Positions 9,645-19,355 of a DNA stretch of 64,000 nt are shown here, in pieces. This DNA comes from Nocardia albiluteola (lineage in GTDB: Bacteria > Actinomycetota > Actinomycetes > Mycobacteriales > Mycobacteriaceae). The position numbers and the translations under genes were made by a program. The stretch lies in the NCBI RefSeq assembly GCF_018860155.1, contig NZ_JAHKNI010000025.1:1-64000 (forward strand), in the 5' to 3' direction. The notes under the pieces were generated by a model. It had not been told where the DNA came from. It ran no database searches and saw only the letters and a list, made by a program, of their open reading frames with translations. Each line of letters starts with the position of its first letter. Positions within the stretch are counted from its first letter, which is position 1.

Positions 9645-10020
9645 GTGCGTCTCCGGTCTGCCCGGCCCGCGACAATCACCGGCATCTGCGACGACACCGC
9701 CACGAATGCGACTGATCGGTCGTCCAGCGCCATACGCGAATGTTAACCAGGCGCCACGCCCCCGTCCACCGGACAGGCCCCCGAACTCCTTGCGCGGCAT
9801 CGTTTGTGCCCGATAGCGCGTGATCGATTGGGTAAAAATCCCGGCGAGCGGAATTCTCGCGATCCAGCCCGAGCCCAGCGGACTCAGCAGACGGCGGACA
9901 TGACCGGTACCGCCGATGCACCGATCACGGCGGATGCGTGTTCGTGAAGGGGAACGGCTCCCGAAGGAACCCGCCCGCCTATCGGCCCGGCGAGTGCCGA
10001 TGCAGTACTAGCACGACAGC
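9645..10020. other. intergenic region upstream of the peptide transporter operon
   Basis: About 375 bases without a convincing gene. It must hold the promoter of the minus-strand transporter operon, but I cannot pick a clear -35/-10 pair. The right end merges into the transposase relic that follows. Confidence 0.4.
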
Positions 10021-10739
10021 AAGAAGGGCATGAAATCTGTTGGGGTGCAACGGCAACACTCCGGCACTGCGGGACGGGTGGAGAACAGTCAGCTCGGAGT
10101 GTTCCTCGCCTACGCCGGGCGGTCCGGCCGGGCGTTGATCGATCGCGAACTTTATCTGCCCGAGTCCTGGATCAGCGACCGGGACCGTTGTATAGAAGCA
10201 GGGGTTCCTGAAAACCGTTGCAGTCAAGGGGTTGTCACGAAACCACGACTGGCCGAAGCGATGATCGCCCGCGCTCTGGACGCAGGTGTTGTCGCCGGGT
10301 GGGTAGCCGCGGCCTGCGCCTACGGCCGGGATGGGAAGTTCCGGGCCTTCTGCGAGGCTCGGCGCCTGTCCTACGTGGTCGAGGTGCCGGTCAAACAAAC
10401 CGTGCCCGACCTCGACGGCCGCCGCCGCGTCGATACCCTCATCGGCCGCGCCCCCGCCCGGGCGTGGCATCGGATCTCGTGCGGTCCCGGAGTCCGCGGC
10501 GAACGCGAATACGACTTCGCCTGGGCCACCGTGGCCTCCTTCGGTGACCTGCCGGCCGGGTTCGTACGCACCCTGCTTGCCCACGCGGGCTGGGCCCGAT
10601 CACAGTCGCCGACATCCGCCGTCTCCTGGCGATAGTGCACCACCCAGCCCGCACACTCACCCACGCCCTCGCCGCCGCCCGCTGGCGACGACACCACCAA
10701 GCACATGTCAGAAAACTCCACTACCAGCGGAAACGATGA
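10021..10739 (+). pseudogene. decayed IS701-like transposase
   Basis: The frame from 10021 reads KKGMKSVGVQRQHSGTAGR and RELYLPESW, typical of the catalytic region of IS701-family DDE transposases. No start codon or N-terminal domain is left: an in-frame TAG lies just upstream. Near 10590 the sequence jumps from the middle of the protein (FVRTLLA) to the extreme C-terminus in another frame (ITVADIRRLLAIVHH, ending LHYQRKR before TGA 10737-10739), so an internal block is deleted. It is inactive. I see no terminal inverted repeats. Confidence 0.75.
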
Positions 10740-10782
10740 TGACACAACGAAATACAACTGTCGTGTACTCCAGCCGTAGATC

Positions 10783-11415
10783 GTGACCTTCAAGTTGGAG
10801 TGGTGGGGTTCCCGCTGGTCTAGCGCAAATCGGATGTACAACGTCAGTGCTGTGCCGCATAGTGAGCGGGTGTCCTATTTCGACATCGAGGGTTACCAGC
10901 CGCAGTGGCTCCAGGGTCGCCGCGCGATCACCGCTTCCCACGGTAATCGGCTTCATGCGCTGGTCGGACGTTACCTTGACCACGTCTGGCTGGTTTGGGA
11001 TCGCGATGACGACGAGTGGTTCGCCGACGGCCCGGTTGTGTTGGACTTTGAGGGCGAGCAGGTGGAGATCAATCATCAGAAGTTCGCCGACCTGTCGGTC
11101 ACATGGGGCACTGTCGATCCCATCGGGCGGGCCACCTGGTCGAACGGCGATGATGATGACCCGGAGGTCTACACCTTTCATTTGGCTTGGAGACACGGCA
11201 CCCAGTCCGAGTTGACAGCTCTTGGAGGCAAGCAACTCCAGGCGGTGGAGTTGCTTGAATGGGCCGGTCGGGATGTTGCCAACGGCATGGTCGCGGTCAG
11301 TTTCGTCTTCGCCGAAGGCCGGGTGACGATCAGCAACGCCCTCGATGAGAACTGCCTGGAATTCGGTGCACCGGCCTCCGACTACCGTCGCCACCTGCTC
11401 GCCGGCTCGGATTGA
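10783..11415 (+). CDS. hypothetical protein (210 aa)
   Basis: An open frame from GTG 10783 to TGA 11413-11415 with an acidic, Trp-rich product (about 23 kDa). Codon use is less GC-biased than in neighbouring genes, which suggests recent acquisition. There is no signal peptide or membrane segment and no motif I can name. An ATG at 10834 is an alternative start; neither has a clear ribosome binding site. It lies directly behind the transposase relic, so it may have arrived with mobile DNA. Confidence 0.6.
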   Translation: MTFKLEWWGSRWSSANRMYNVSAVPHSERVSYFDIEGYQPQWLQGRRAITASHGNRLHALVGRYLDHVWLVWDRDDDEWFADGPVVLDFEGEQVEINHQKFADLSVTWGTVDPIGRATWSNGDDDDPEVYTFHLAWRHGTQSELTALGGKQLQAVELLEWAGRDVANGMVAVSFVFAEGRVTISNALDENCLEFGAPASDYRRHLLAGSD

Positions 11416-11573
11416 TCGAGATCAGCGCCCGATTGCACGAGAAAATGTAAGTAGACCTCCGATTCTGCTAGCTGTCATTCCTGCGGTGCCTGATTCGGGT
11501 GCGGGTGGCGTGAATCGGGGGTCCTGAAGGCTTTGGTGGCGAGCGCGATCTGGACTCAGCAGCGGCTGCATTA

Positions 11574-12950
11574 TCAAAGATTCGGACGGTTCTGCACCCA
11601 GTGAAACGGGGTGCTTCGCTGCGGGAAGTTGTTCGGGTCGATCCGGTCGAGTGCGAGTGTTACCTGGTGGCCGTCCAGTTCGCCGGTCAGCACGGCTTTG
11701 TCGGGGGCGGGTTGTTGGAAGGTGAGTGTGCCCAACGGATTCCGAGTGCGGTCCGGCTTCGCCGTCGATCCGGATTGCAGTGTCCCCGCGGTCAGCCGGA
11801 TCCGATGGTCGGTGGCATCCAGGTCGGCGGGAACGGTTGCCAGGGTGTCGTCCATCCGTTGGTAGGTGACCGCGTCCAGATAGTCGAATACCACTGTTTT
11901 CCAACGGGTTTCGTCGGTGGTCAGCGGTCGCACCGGCTGGCCGTCGCGGGTGTACTGCGACACCGACCAGATGCCGTACAGGGGAGGTTTGGGGCGATCG
12001 GGCCCGCTGCCACGCCAGGCGTGCCAGCCGCCGTGCACCAGCGCCACCGTAATCCAGATGCCGAGCGCGACCTGCATCAGCGCCGCGATACGGCGAGATC
12101 TCGTGGTGTGGAACGGATACGGCACGGCGGAAGGGCGAGTGGTGCGGTTGAGCAGCAATACTTGGATCAGCCGTCGCGCCTCGGGCGCCAGCAGCACCAA
12201 TGACATCAGCAGAAAGTGCGTGGACGAAATCTTCTCCGGCACATCGAAGGTCATGTTCAGCACGATGATCTGCAGCGTATCGATCAGGGTCAGCAGCGCG
12301 CCGAGCAGCGCGGTTCGCGGAATGAACAGCAAGATCGCCGCAGTGATTTCCGCGGCGCCGAGCAGCATCTCGTACGGTCTGGACATACCTACCTGCGACC
12401 ACAGCACAGCCATCGGCGTGAGGTCACCGTATTTGGTCAGCAACGTGGTCAGCGACGGCTGCGGCATCTGCGTCGGAATCGCCTTGGCGATGCCGAAGCT
12501 CAACATCTGGCCGGCCAGCAAGAGCCGGATGACGAGAAGATACCAGCCTGCGAGCGTGCGATAGTGCGTGCGACGCCGGTCCAGCACCGACCACGCCACT
12601 GTCCCGGCCACCGCGACGGCCAGGATGCAGAACAACAGCACCCAGAAGATGGTCTGGTCACCGACGCCGTTCGGATACAGCTGTGCTGTGGTACCGAACA
12701 GGTGCTCTCCCACCCAGTTCAGGGCGGGCTGCAATTTCCGGATATGCCAGTACTGCGCGCCGTAGCCCAGCCAGTGACCGAACCATCCGGTCAGCACGAA
12801 GACGATCGGCGGAGTCAATAAGCAGAACAAGCCGAGGTACAGGAAGCAGAACCGGAACGCGATGCGGGTGAGCGGTCTCCACCACACAGGCTCGGGTCGA
12901 GCCGGCTCCTCCTCGGCGTCATCGGCGGCGATGGTTGCGACTGCTGACAA
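11574..12950 (-). CDS. DoxX-like multi-pass membrane protein
   Basis: About 458 residues if started at TTG 12948-12950, which has AAAGGA seven bases upstream; the frame stays open further, to 13232, without protein-like character. After a short acidic N-terminus it has about seven to eight hydrophobic segments, including GQMLSFGIAKAIPTQMP, reminiscent of DoxX/HTTM-type proteins, and then a soluble C-terminal region of about 150 residues (from GIWSVSQYTRDG) that looks like a beta-rich outer domain. Function unknown; DoxX relatives are linked to redox or thiol stress. It stands alone in a patchwork region. Confidence 0.7.
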   Translation of the reverse strand: MSAVATIAADDAEEEPARPEPVWWRPLTRIAFRFCFLYLGLFCLLTPPIVFVLTGWFGHWLGYGAQYWHIRKLQPALNWVGEHLFGTTAQLYPNGVGDQTIFWVLLFCILAVAVAGTVAWSVLDRRRTHYRTLAGWYLLVIRLLLAGQMLSFGIAKAIPTQMPQPSLTTLLTKYGDLTPMAVLWSQVGMSRPYEMLLGAAEITAAILLFIPRTALLGALLTLIDTLQIIVLNMTFDVPEKISSTHFLLMSLVLLAPEARRLIQVLLLNRTTRPSAVPYPFHTTRSRRIAALMQVALGIWITVALVHGGWHAWRGSGPDRPKPPLYGIWSVSQYTRDGQPVRPLTTDETRWKTVVFDYLDAVTYQRMDDTLATVPADLDATDHRIRLTAGTLQSGSTAKPDRTRNPLGTLTFQQPAPDKAVLTGELDGHQVTLALDRIDPNNFPQRSTPFHWVQNRPNL

Positions 12951-13478
12951 CCTGAAGTCCTTTCGCTCAACAAGATGCGTTATGTCAGCGACCAGTAACG
13001 GACCGACGTGGCATATGGCGCTGCCGCAGCGTCTCCCCGGTGAGTGGCTGATAGTTACCGAGGTCGGGACCGGATCGCCGAGAGCGTCGGTCACTGCTGC
13101 ATCTTCGGATCGTGCGCGGGGTCGGGATACATGGGAGGGCAACCATGGGCGATCGCCTCGGAGCACAGCTCGTAGTGCCAGGGCTTGCGGTAGATCTGGG
13201 GAGGCCACCGTCCTCCTCGGTAGCCCTGCCACCGTGGCCGCCGCGAAGGACTTCGCGGAACGAGGACACCCATGACGATGCTGATCGACGGACGCGGGTT
13301 TTGATGATCGCAGCGGTGACGGCGACCAGGCCGACGCCGGTGGTCCTGTGAGTCCTGGCGGACCTCGTTCGTGCTGCGGTTGGGTGACTCATGCTGCCAG
13401 TCAAGGCGCCGTGGTGTTGTCGGCCCGTATGTGTTTTTCGATATGCCGACGATATGCGCCGGTTCGTAGCATCGGAGC
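12951..13478. other. intergenic stretch, one doubtful small ORF
   Basis: This 528-bp stretch separates the membrane protein from the two-component system. On the minus strand a 60-codon frame (13273 to 13091) ends in a segment with good codon use (WHYELCSEAIAHG), but it has no ribosome binding site and I recognise no family. It may be the tail of a lost gene. Nothing else is supported. Confidence 0.3.
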
Positions 13479-14174
13479 ATGCGTGTGTTGGTAGTCGAGG
13501 ACGAGCCCTATATGGCAGAGGCCATCCGCGACGGGCTACGCCTGGAGGCGATCGCCGCCGACATCGCCGGTGACGGCGACACCGCTTTGGAACTGCTGAG
13601 CAACAACGCCTACGACATCGCCGTCCTCGACCGCGACATTCCCGGGCCCTCCGGCGACGAGATCGCCAAACGCATCGTCGCCTCCGGCAGCGGCATGCCC
13701 ATCCTCATGCTCACCGCCGCCGACCGGCTCGACGACAAGGCCTCGGGGTTCGAACTCGGCGCCGACGACTATCTCACGAAACCCTTCGCACTCCGAGAGC
13801 TCGTGCTCAGGCTCAGAGCACTCGACCGCAGGCGGGGCCACAACAGACCGCCCGTGCGGGAGATCGCAGGTCTGCGGCTGGATCCGTTCCGCCGCGAGGT
13901 TTACCGCGCCGGCCGCTACGTCGCGCTCACCCGGAAACAGTTCGCCGTGCTCGAAGTCCTCGTCGCCGCCGAAGGCGGTGTCGTCAGCGCCGAAGAGCTC
14001 CTGGAGCGGGCGTGGGACGAGAACGCCGACCCGTTCACCAACGCCGTGCGCATCACGGTCTCGGCACTGCGCAAACGCCTCGGCGAACCCTGGATCATCG
14101 CCACCGTCGCCGGCGTCGGGTACCGCATCGACACAGCATCCGGCGCCGGGCGTGCGGGGGCGCATCGTGGATAG
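13479..14174 (+). CDS. OmpR-family response regulator
   Basis: A 231-residue regulator with an N-terminal receiver domain (acidic pocket Glu7/Asp8, phospho-acceptor Asp51, Thr79, Lys101) and a C-terminal winged helix (from about 130; LTRKQFAVLEVLV, VAGVGYRI). It would bind DNA when phosphorylated by the kinase encoded next, whose start overlaps this stop by eight bases. The layout resembles CutR/CutS or VanR/VanS-type pairs. The target genes and signal are unknown; no obvious target adjoins the pair. Confidence 0.93.
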   Translation: MRVLVVEDEPYMAEAIRDGLRLEAIAADIAGDGDTALELLSNNAYDIAVLDRDIPGPSGDEIAKRIVASGSGMPILMLTAADRLDDKASGFELGADDYLTKPFALRELVLRLRALDRRRGHNRPPVREIAGLRLDPFRREVYRAGRYVALTRKQFAVLEVLVAAEGGVVSAEELLERAWDENADPFTNAVRITVSALRKRLGEPWIIATVAGVGYRIDTASGAGRAGAHRG

Positions 14175-15279
14175 GGCGCCCGGGTTGAGCGTTCGCCTCA
14201 AACTCACCCTCAGCTATGCCGGATTCCTCATGCTCGCAGGCGTCTTGCTGCTCACTGCTGTGTGGGTGTTCCTGCTGCGGGGGCGTACCTCAGCCGATAG
14301 TCTCGTTCCCAGCTTCTCCAATCTCCTGCGCGTCTTCGACCCAAGCAGCAACTTCGGCCCAGTCGTCTTCGTTCCAGCGGCAGCCGTAGTGCTGGCGTTC
14401 CTGCTGGTGTTCGGTCTGCTGGGCGGGTGGATTCTCGCCGGCCGCATGCTCGCCCCGCTGCATCGCCTCACAGAGGCCACCCGCATGGCCGCGAACGGAT
14501 CGCTCTCCCACCGAATCCGGCTACCGGGCCGCAGAGATGAGTTCCGCGAACTCGCCGACAGCTTCGACGCCATGCTCGCACGGCTGGAAGCACATGTCGC
14601 CGAACAGCAGAGGTTCGCCGCCAACGCCTCCCACGAACTGCGGACCCCGCTGGCGATCACCCAGACCCTCCTCGATGTGGCCCGCAACGATCCGAACCGC
14701 GACAGTGACGAGCTCGCCGAACGCCTCCACACAGTCAACGCCCGAGCGATCGAACTCACCGAGGCATTGCTCCTGCTCAGCCGTGCCGACCAGCGGTCCT
14801 TCACCCGAGAACAAGTCGACCTGTCCCTCACAGCGGAAGAAGCCACCGAAGCGCTGCTCCCCCTCGCGGAAAAGCGCGGCCACACCATCGAGACCTCCGC
14901 CGAGATGGCGCCCACCATCGGCTCGCACGCGCTCCTGCAGCAAATGACAACGAACCTCGTGCACAACGCGATCGTCCACAATCTGCCTGAACAGGGCACC
15001 GTGTGGGTGACGACCAGCGCTCACTCCAAGACTGTGGTGCTCACTGTCGAAAACACGGGCGAGAAGCTCACCCCCCGGTTGGTTTCCACGCTTGTCGAGC
15101 CGTTTCAGCGTGGCACCGAACGAATCCGCAGTGATCATGCAGGTGTCGGCCTCGGCCTGGCCATCGTCAAGAACATCGCCCAAGCACACGACGGCACCCT
15201 CACCCTCACCCCCCGGGATGCTGGGGGGCTTTGTGTGACGGTGCAACTACCCGTCGCGCCACCGCACACTGGTAGATGA
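14167..15279 (+). CDS. sensor histidine kinase
   Basis: A 370-residue membrane kinase beginning at GTG 14167, inside the end of the regulator gene. It has two transmembrane segments (about 15-37 and 66-92) around a very short outer loop of about 28 residues, a HAMP region, and the phospho-acceptor His156 in NASHELRTPLA. The N box is at 263-268 and the glycine-rich GVGLGLAI at 327-334. The tiny sensor loop suggests that it senses the membrane or a small ligand. It is paired with the preceding response regulator. Confidence 0.93.
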   Translation: MDRAPGLSVRLKLTLSYAGFLMLAGVLLLTAVWVFLLRGRTSADSLVPSFSNLLRVFDPSSNFGPVVFVPAAAVVLAFLLVFGLLGGWILAGRMLAPLHRLTEATRMAANGSLSHRIRLPGRRDEFRELADSFDAMLARLEAHVAEQQRFAANASHELRTPLAITQTLLDVARNDPNRDSDELAERLHTVNARAIELTEALLLLSRADQRSFTREQVDLSLTAEEATEALLPLAEKRGHTIETSAEMAPTIGSHALLQQMTTNLVHNAIVHNLPEQGTVWVTTSAHSKTVVLTVENTGEKLTPRLVSTLVEPFQRGTERIRSDHAGVGLGLAIVKNIAQAHDGTLTLTPRDAGGLCVTVQLPVAPPHTGR

Positions 15280-15374
15280 CGATCAGCGGCATTGCCGCAC
15301 GGCATCGATGGGGCGTAACCGGACAAGCGAGTGGGACAGCACGAACCGGTCACGACGACATCGTGTAATCGTCC

Positions 15375-15642
15375 GCCATCGACAGCGAGCATCGACAGCC
15401 ACGAGCCCATCCAGAAGCTTGTGCACGACACGCCTCGGCTATGCGCGCTGAAGCACGAAAACGGTTCGGGTAACTACACATATACAACAAAGCCGCAGGC
15501 CGTTGAACTGCGGCTTTGCCGATCTGTGGTCCTAACGCTAATCAACCCGAACCACCCGACGTCCGAAGGGCCCCCGCTGCGCATCAAGCCGGTAGGCACG
15601 CGGCAGGTGACGTCCAAGATGTGACCTGCGGGTTCGGTGAAT
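15375..15642 (+). repeat. direct repeat, copy 1 (with terminator hairpin)
   Basis: About 265 bases that recur at 16735-16996 in the same orientation. The first roughly 190 bases match at about nine in ten positions by eye; the rest is weaker. The core hairpin is also found at 19.3 kb. The repeat brackets the left side of the methyltransferase gene at 15774-16517. Confidence 0.85.
15488..15518 (+). terminator. hairpin inside repeat copy 1
   Basis: CAAAGCCGCAG and CTGCGGCTTTG form a perfect 11-bp stem with a nine-base loop. There is no long U-run. It lies about 200 bases beyond the kinase gene and could end its transcript, but the same hairpin occurs in all three repeat copies and may simply belong to the repeat. 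Confidence 0.6.
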
Positions 15643-15773
15643 CGTTGGTGATCGACGTTCGCGACGCGCCAACTGGTCGGCGGCTGAACCATCGCGATGT
15701 CCTGCTGCCGTCGCAACCAGCGGAAAAACGCTCGATAAGCGGCAATGAGTACGTTCGAATTGCGGCTTGCCCC

Positions 15774-16517
15774 TCAACTCGCGAGTCGAGTCCGCGAGCA
15801 GCGGGTCACGAACGGCAGGTCGATTGCCGCGTGACCTCGCAAGGCAGGATGTGTGTTCAACAGCTCGCCGACCGAATTCAGGACCTGCTGTTTGGCGTCG
15901 GGTTCGAGCGTGATGATGTAGCTGCGGGAGGCCACCAACTCAAGTAGTCGTGCGCGGGGAAGGCGGTAGACCCACTCAACATCGTGGCGTTCGATCGGCG
16001 CGAAAAGCGAGCCGACGTAGGGGTTTTCACTGTGCATGTCCTGTTCGGAACCCTGGTGCATTATCTGCCCCAGATCTGCCACCCAGGGTTCGCGCTCGTC
16101 GCGGATATTCCACACCAGCCCGAGTCGACCGTTTTTCCGCAGGACACGTCGAAGCTCGGGTGCCGCCGCGTCTACATCGACCCAGTGCCACGCCTGCGCG
16201 ACAACAATCGCATCGACAGAATCCTCCTCAAGCGGGATCCGTTCGGCGGTCCCAGCCAACACCGGAATATCTGGTAGCGACCGCGCGAACTCGCGTCGCA
16301 TGTTCTCTGACGGTTCCACCGCGACCACATCGAATCCGCATTCGGACAATCCGCGGGTCAGTTGACCTGTCCCCGCTCCCAAATCGAGTACGTCCTCCGC
16401 TTCGGGGTGGACAAGCCATCGCACAGCTTCCAGCGGGTAGGTTGGTCTCGACTTCGCGTACTCAACTGCGCCAGCACCGAATGCCCCTGCCTGAGCCCGA
16501 TCGAATCCACTCGTCAC
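15774..16517 (-). CDS. class I SAM-dependent methyltransferase (UbiE/Methyltransf_11 type)
   Basis: About 247 residues from GTG 16515-16517 (start SGFDRAQAGAFG); an ATG at 16604 would add a poorly conserved leader. SAM motif VLDLGAGTGQ is at residues 43-52, and the second acidic residue is in VVAVEPSE. The AWHWVDVDAA and ELRRVLRKNGRLGLVW segments are typical of small-molecule methyltransferases of this class. It sits exactly between two direct repeats, which suggests it came in, or was duplicated around, as a cassette. Substrate unknown. Confidence 0.85.
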   Translation of the reverse strand: MTSGFDRAQAGAFGAGAVEYAKSRPTYPLEAVRWLVHPEAEDVLDLGAGTGQLTRGLSECGFDVVAVEPSENMRREFARSLPDIPVLAGTAERIPLEEDSVDAIVVAQAWHWVDVDAAAPELRRVLRKNGRLGLVWNIRDEREPWVADLGQIMHQGSEQDMHSENPYVGSLFAPIERHDVEWVYRLPRARLLELVASRSYIITLEPDAKQQVLNSVGELLNTHPALRGHAAIDLPFVTRCSRTRLAS

Positions 16518-16734
16518 ACCAACGACGTTAACGATCCGGAGCAAGCCACAGTGCGGCCACGTCAGAATGCCGCAAACGCGACATCGACTCCGCGTAGACC
16601 ACACTCAACTCGGCATGAGCGCGCACTCGTTCCAGGTATAGCAAGCGCACGAGTGCAGCGTGTACGGCCTGACCGACCGGCCCCGACGACGCAGCCAGCA
16701 TCCGTCTGCGCTGGCTGTGCCACCGCCGACTTCC

Positions 16735-16996
16735 GCCATCGACAGCGAGCAACGACAGCCACGAGCCCATCCAGAAGCTTGTGCACGACATGCCTCGGCT
16801 ATGCGCGCTGAAGCACGGAACGGTTCGGATAACTACACATATGCAACAAAGCCGCAGGCCGTTGACCTGCGGCTTTGCCGATCTGTGGTCCTAACGCCAA
16901 TCAACCCGAACCACCCGACAGCCGAAAGGCCGACACTACGAATCAAACCGGTAGGTACGCGCATGACGGCATCGAGAGCGTGACCTGTGGTTTCGA
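16735..16996 (+). repeat. direct repeat, copy 2 (with terminator hairpin)
   Basis: Second copy of the repeat at 15375-15642, 1,360 bases downstream, same orientation. It ends just before the stop of the lytic-like gene at 17010. The part after the hairpin (TGTGGTCCTAACGC) looks like a degenerate version of the tRNA-like sequence beside copy 3. Confidence 0.85.
16847..16877 (-). terminator. hairpin inside repeat copy 2
   Basis: CAAAGCCGCAGG and CCTGCGGCTTTG pair in a perfect 12-bp stem with a seven-base loop. It lies about 130 bases past the stop of the minus-strand lytic-like gene and could terminate it. Confidence 0.6.
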
Positions 16997-17009
16997 ATTC
17001 TCAGTGGAC

Positions 17010-18296
17010 TCAAGGTATCGTCGGCGGCGGGGCGGGTAACGACGAGGGCAGACCTCTCACCGGGTTGATGTCGTTCGGTTCCGGGTACGGGGTATGGAGT
17101 AAGGGGCCCACGTCCGGTAACTGTTTCGTCCCGAGCTGGCCCAGCGCCTGCGCACGTTGTGCCGGGGTAAGGGCCTCCCATGCGCGAGTGTCGGAGTACC
17201 ACTGGCTGAACTGGTCGTAGTTGGCCAGCCGTGGCCGGATGGCGCCCTGCCGCGGCTCGATGTCATCGCCGAATTTCTGGTTGTAGTCGCGAACCTGCCG
17301 GTCATCCGCGGAGTAGAGCAGGAACTGTTGCGCATTGGTGTTCGCGCCGTAATGGGCCGGTTCGCCGGGTGTCGGCTCGTCCCGCAAATATTGGAGATAC
17401 TTTCCGGCCAAGGCGATGTCGACCTGCTTGTCCTCTTCCATGAGCTTGGCCAGCTGTGCGTCGTTCAGCGAGGACAGCGGTGTGTCACCGACCGTGATCC
17501 CGTATTGGTCGGCCAGCATCCGGGCTGTCGGCAATTTCATGTGCGCGATTCCCAGGGACTTGGTCGGATCGACCGTCTGTGTCAGCATCCAATCGAAGAT
17601 GTGCCCGAAGTCTTGTTCACCCGCACCGAACAGCCCGTCGTCGCCCTGGTACCACTGTTGCTCCTGCCACAGGATCGCAAGCAACACCGCCGGATCGATT
17701 CCGTCTGCGGTGGCCTGTTGTTCGGTGTAGGCGATGAGATCCGGGGAGAGGTTGATCGGGTGGAGACGGTTGTTCGCCAGGCGATTGGCGATGGCGATCG
17801 GTGTGTTCCAGCTAATCGCGGTGGCGAGGTCGGTGTCGGCGGCTTGTGCGCTGGCAAGTAGTTGCTGGACGTCGAGTTGGAGAATGCTCAGCTGTAGGGT
17901 GCGAGCCTGTTGTTCGGCAACTGTGAAGGGGCCGTCTCTGGTCGGCACTACCGCCCCGTCGCCGGCGATGGCGAAACCGGCCTGCTGGGCCTCCGATCGC
18001 AGCCCGGCCAACCGCGATTTCACGGCCGCTACCTCGGCGGCGGCGGATTTCACCGCCGCGGCGATCCCGGCGACCAACTGGCCGTGTGAATCGAAGTCCG
18101 TCTGGGTATTGCCTACGGACTGTCCTGCTGCGATCGACGCAGGACCGCCCCACGAGTCGAAAGCCGACAGCGAGCCCAGGTCGGATACCCGCCCATCGCA
18201 GTGGGCCGCTTGCTGGGTACAAATGTGGAATACCGCATCGATGTCGTCAGGGTTCCAGCGATCGATGTCGGCTATGGTGATATCGGTTGTGGACAT
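17010..18296 (-). CDS. putative type VII secretion substrate with lysozyme-like C-terminal domain
   Basis: A 428-residue protein without a signal peptide. Residues 1-160 are helical with SWGGP at 48-52, like long WXG/EspB-type ESX proteins. The C-terminal half (from about 183) has LLAILWQEQQWYQ with Glu212 and GIAHMKLPTARMLADQYGI, resembling lysozyme/transglycosylase-like domains where an early Glu is catalytic. It ends in a Pro-rich tail. A WXG100 gene lies 30 bases upstream in the same direction, the usual chaperone-substrate arrangement. Secretion and lytic activity are inferred; no ESX machinery is in the window. Confidence 0.7.
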   Translation of the reverse strand: MSTTDITIADIDRWNPDDIDAVFHICTQQAAHCDGRVSDLGSLSAFDSWGGPASIAAGQSVGNTQTDFDSHGQLVAGIAAAVKSAAAEVAAVKSRLAGLRSEAQQAGFAIAGDGAVVPTRDGPFTVAEQQARTLQLSILQLDVQQLLASAQAADTDLATAISWNTPIAIANRLANNRLHPINLSPDLIAYTEQQATADGIDPAVLLAILWQEQQWYQGDDGLFGAGEQDFGHIFDWMLTQTVDPTKSLGIAHMKLPTARMLADQYGITVGDTPLSSLNDAQLAKLMEEDKQVDIALAGKYLQYLRDEPTPGEPAHYGANTNAQQFLLYSADDRQVRDYNQKFGDDIEPRQGAIRPRLANYDQFSQWYSDTRAWEALTPAQRAQALGQLGTKQLPDVGPLLHTPYPEPNDINPVRGLPSSLPAPPPTIP

Positions 18297-18326
18297 GTGT
18301 CGACTTCCTCTGCGCGTGGCAGGAAC

Positions 18327-18653
18327 TCAGAGCCGAAATGGCCGGTCTCCGCTGGCGACGATGCGAGCGATGGCGGTGCCGGATCCGCTATCGGTGCCTC
18401 GGTAGGTGCGGATTGCGTCTTCCAGTCGTGTGGAAAGTCCCGTCAACCGACCGGTCAGGACAGCAGCGTTGTCGCGGAGATGAGACAGCGCCTGTTCCAT
18501 CGCTTTTCGAGATGCGCCCACCCACCCTGCCGCTGTCGCGGCCTCGATCGCCGAGTGGCCTGAATCGAACATCTGGTGACTGTCCTGGTGCCAGTCCGAC
18601 AGCTGCCGCGCGGAGAGATGCATTTCGATGTAATCAACTTGAACGTCCGTCAC
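18327..18653 (-). CDS. WXG100-family protein
   Basis: A 108-residue, mostly helical protein with the W-x-G turn at Trp44-Val45-Gly46, between two predicted helices, as in ESAT-6/CFP-10 and related proteins. It is the first gene of a two-gene unit with the lytic-like protein, 30 bases apart. It probably dimerises with the helical N-terminus of that protein for export by a type VII system encoded elsewhere. Confidence 0.8.
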   Translation of the reverse strand: MTDVQVDYIEMHLSARQLSDWHQDSHQMFDSGHSAIEAATAAGWVGASRKAMEQALSHLRDNAAVLTGRLTGLSTRLEDAIRTYRGTDSGSGTAIARIVASGDRPFRL

Positions 18654-19143
18654 GGGAACGCCTCCCCCAGAGGATTGATCGTGTGACCAAGTGTAACCCG
18701 GATGGGCCGTAACTCGTAGCGAAATACGTTACCGCCCCGGCCAATTCGGTCGTGCGCTACCCGTTCAATCCGGAGCTACGCGGAGACCTGGGCGGCCGAT
18801 CATCAAGAGGTCGCGGAGGTCGTCGCCTTTGCCGAGGACACGCGGAGGTGGCATGGGACTCTCCGGGGCGCCAAAAATGCTGGCATTCTTTTCTCCGGGT
18901 TGAGGAGTTCCGTATAAATATACGGCAGTGCGGAAAGCGGAAACATCCGCTGGTAGGCGGATATTTATTGGTCCGGAACTGAACTTTTGCGGGCGTGGGT
19001 CGTGTTCGTGTACACCAGTCCGGTGGTCATCTTAAGACAACCGCCGCGGCCGCCCCTCGAACTCGGCGACATGCACAAAACCTACCGATCCGGGGACAGC
19101 TTCTCTGCCCGCGACCGTCCCGCCGGCGCACACGAGTCGGCGG

Positions 19144-19263
19144 GACGGGTGTGAAGAGGCGATCCCGGTGTACGAGCGAACCCTCGCCGACGCAGAGCGG
19201 GTCCTAGGCCACGACGATCCCAGCACTCTGACCACCCGCCACAACCTCGCCTACACCTACCAG
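19144..19263 (+). pseudogene. fragment of a tetratricopeptide-repeat protein
   Basis: About 40 codons read EEAIPVYERTLADAERVLG then HDDPSTLTTRHNLAYTYQ, matching the repeats of actinobacterial NB-ARC/TPR signalling proteins almost perfectly. There is no start nearby, and the frame runs into repeat copy 3 after one unit. It is the remains of a larger gene. Confidence 0.6.
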
Positions 19264-19289
19264 TCGCCGCCGCCGTTCATCGTGCGAAT

Positions 19290-19355
19290 GGTTCGGGTTA
19301 CTACACGAATGCAGCAAAGCCGCAGGCCATTGACCTGCAGCTTTGTCGATTTGTG
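19290..19355 (+). repeat. short third copy of the 15.4/16.7 kb repeat core
   Basis: The hairpin (CAAAGCCGCAGG at 19315-19326, imperfect partner to 19345) and its left flank (GGTTCGGGTTACTACAC) match copies 1 and 2 in the same orientation. Only the core about 65 bases are shared. Confidence 0.75.

Noticed and set aside
15135..15431. Minus-strand frame beginning MSCTSFWMGSWL, also seen at 16528-16791
   Set aside because: The shared start exists only because both lie in the direct repeats; the frames diverge right after it, have no ribosome binding site and overlap the kinase gene in one case.
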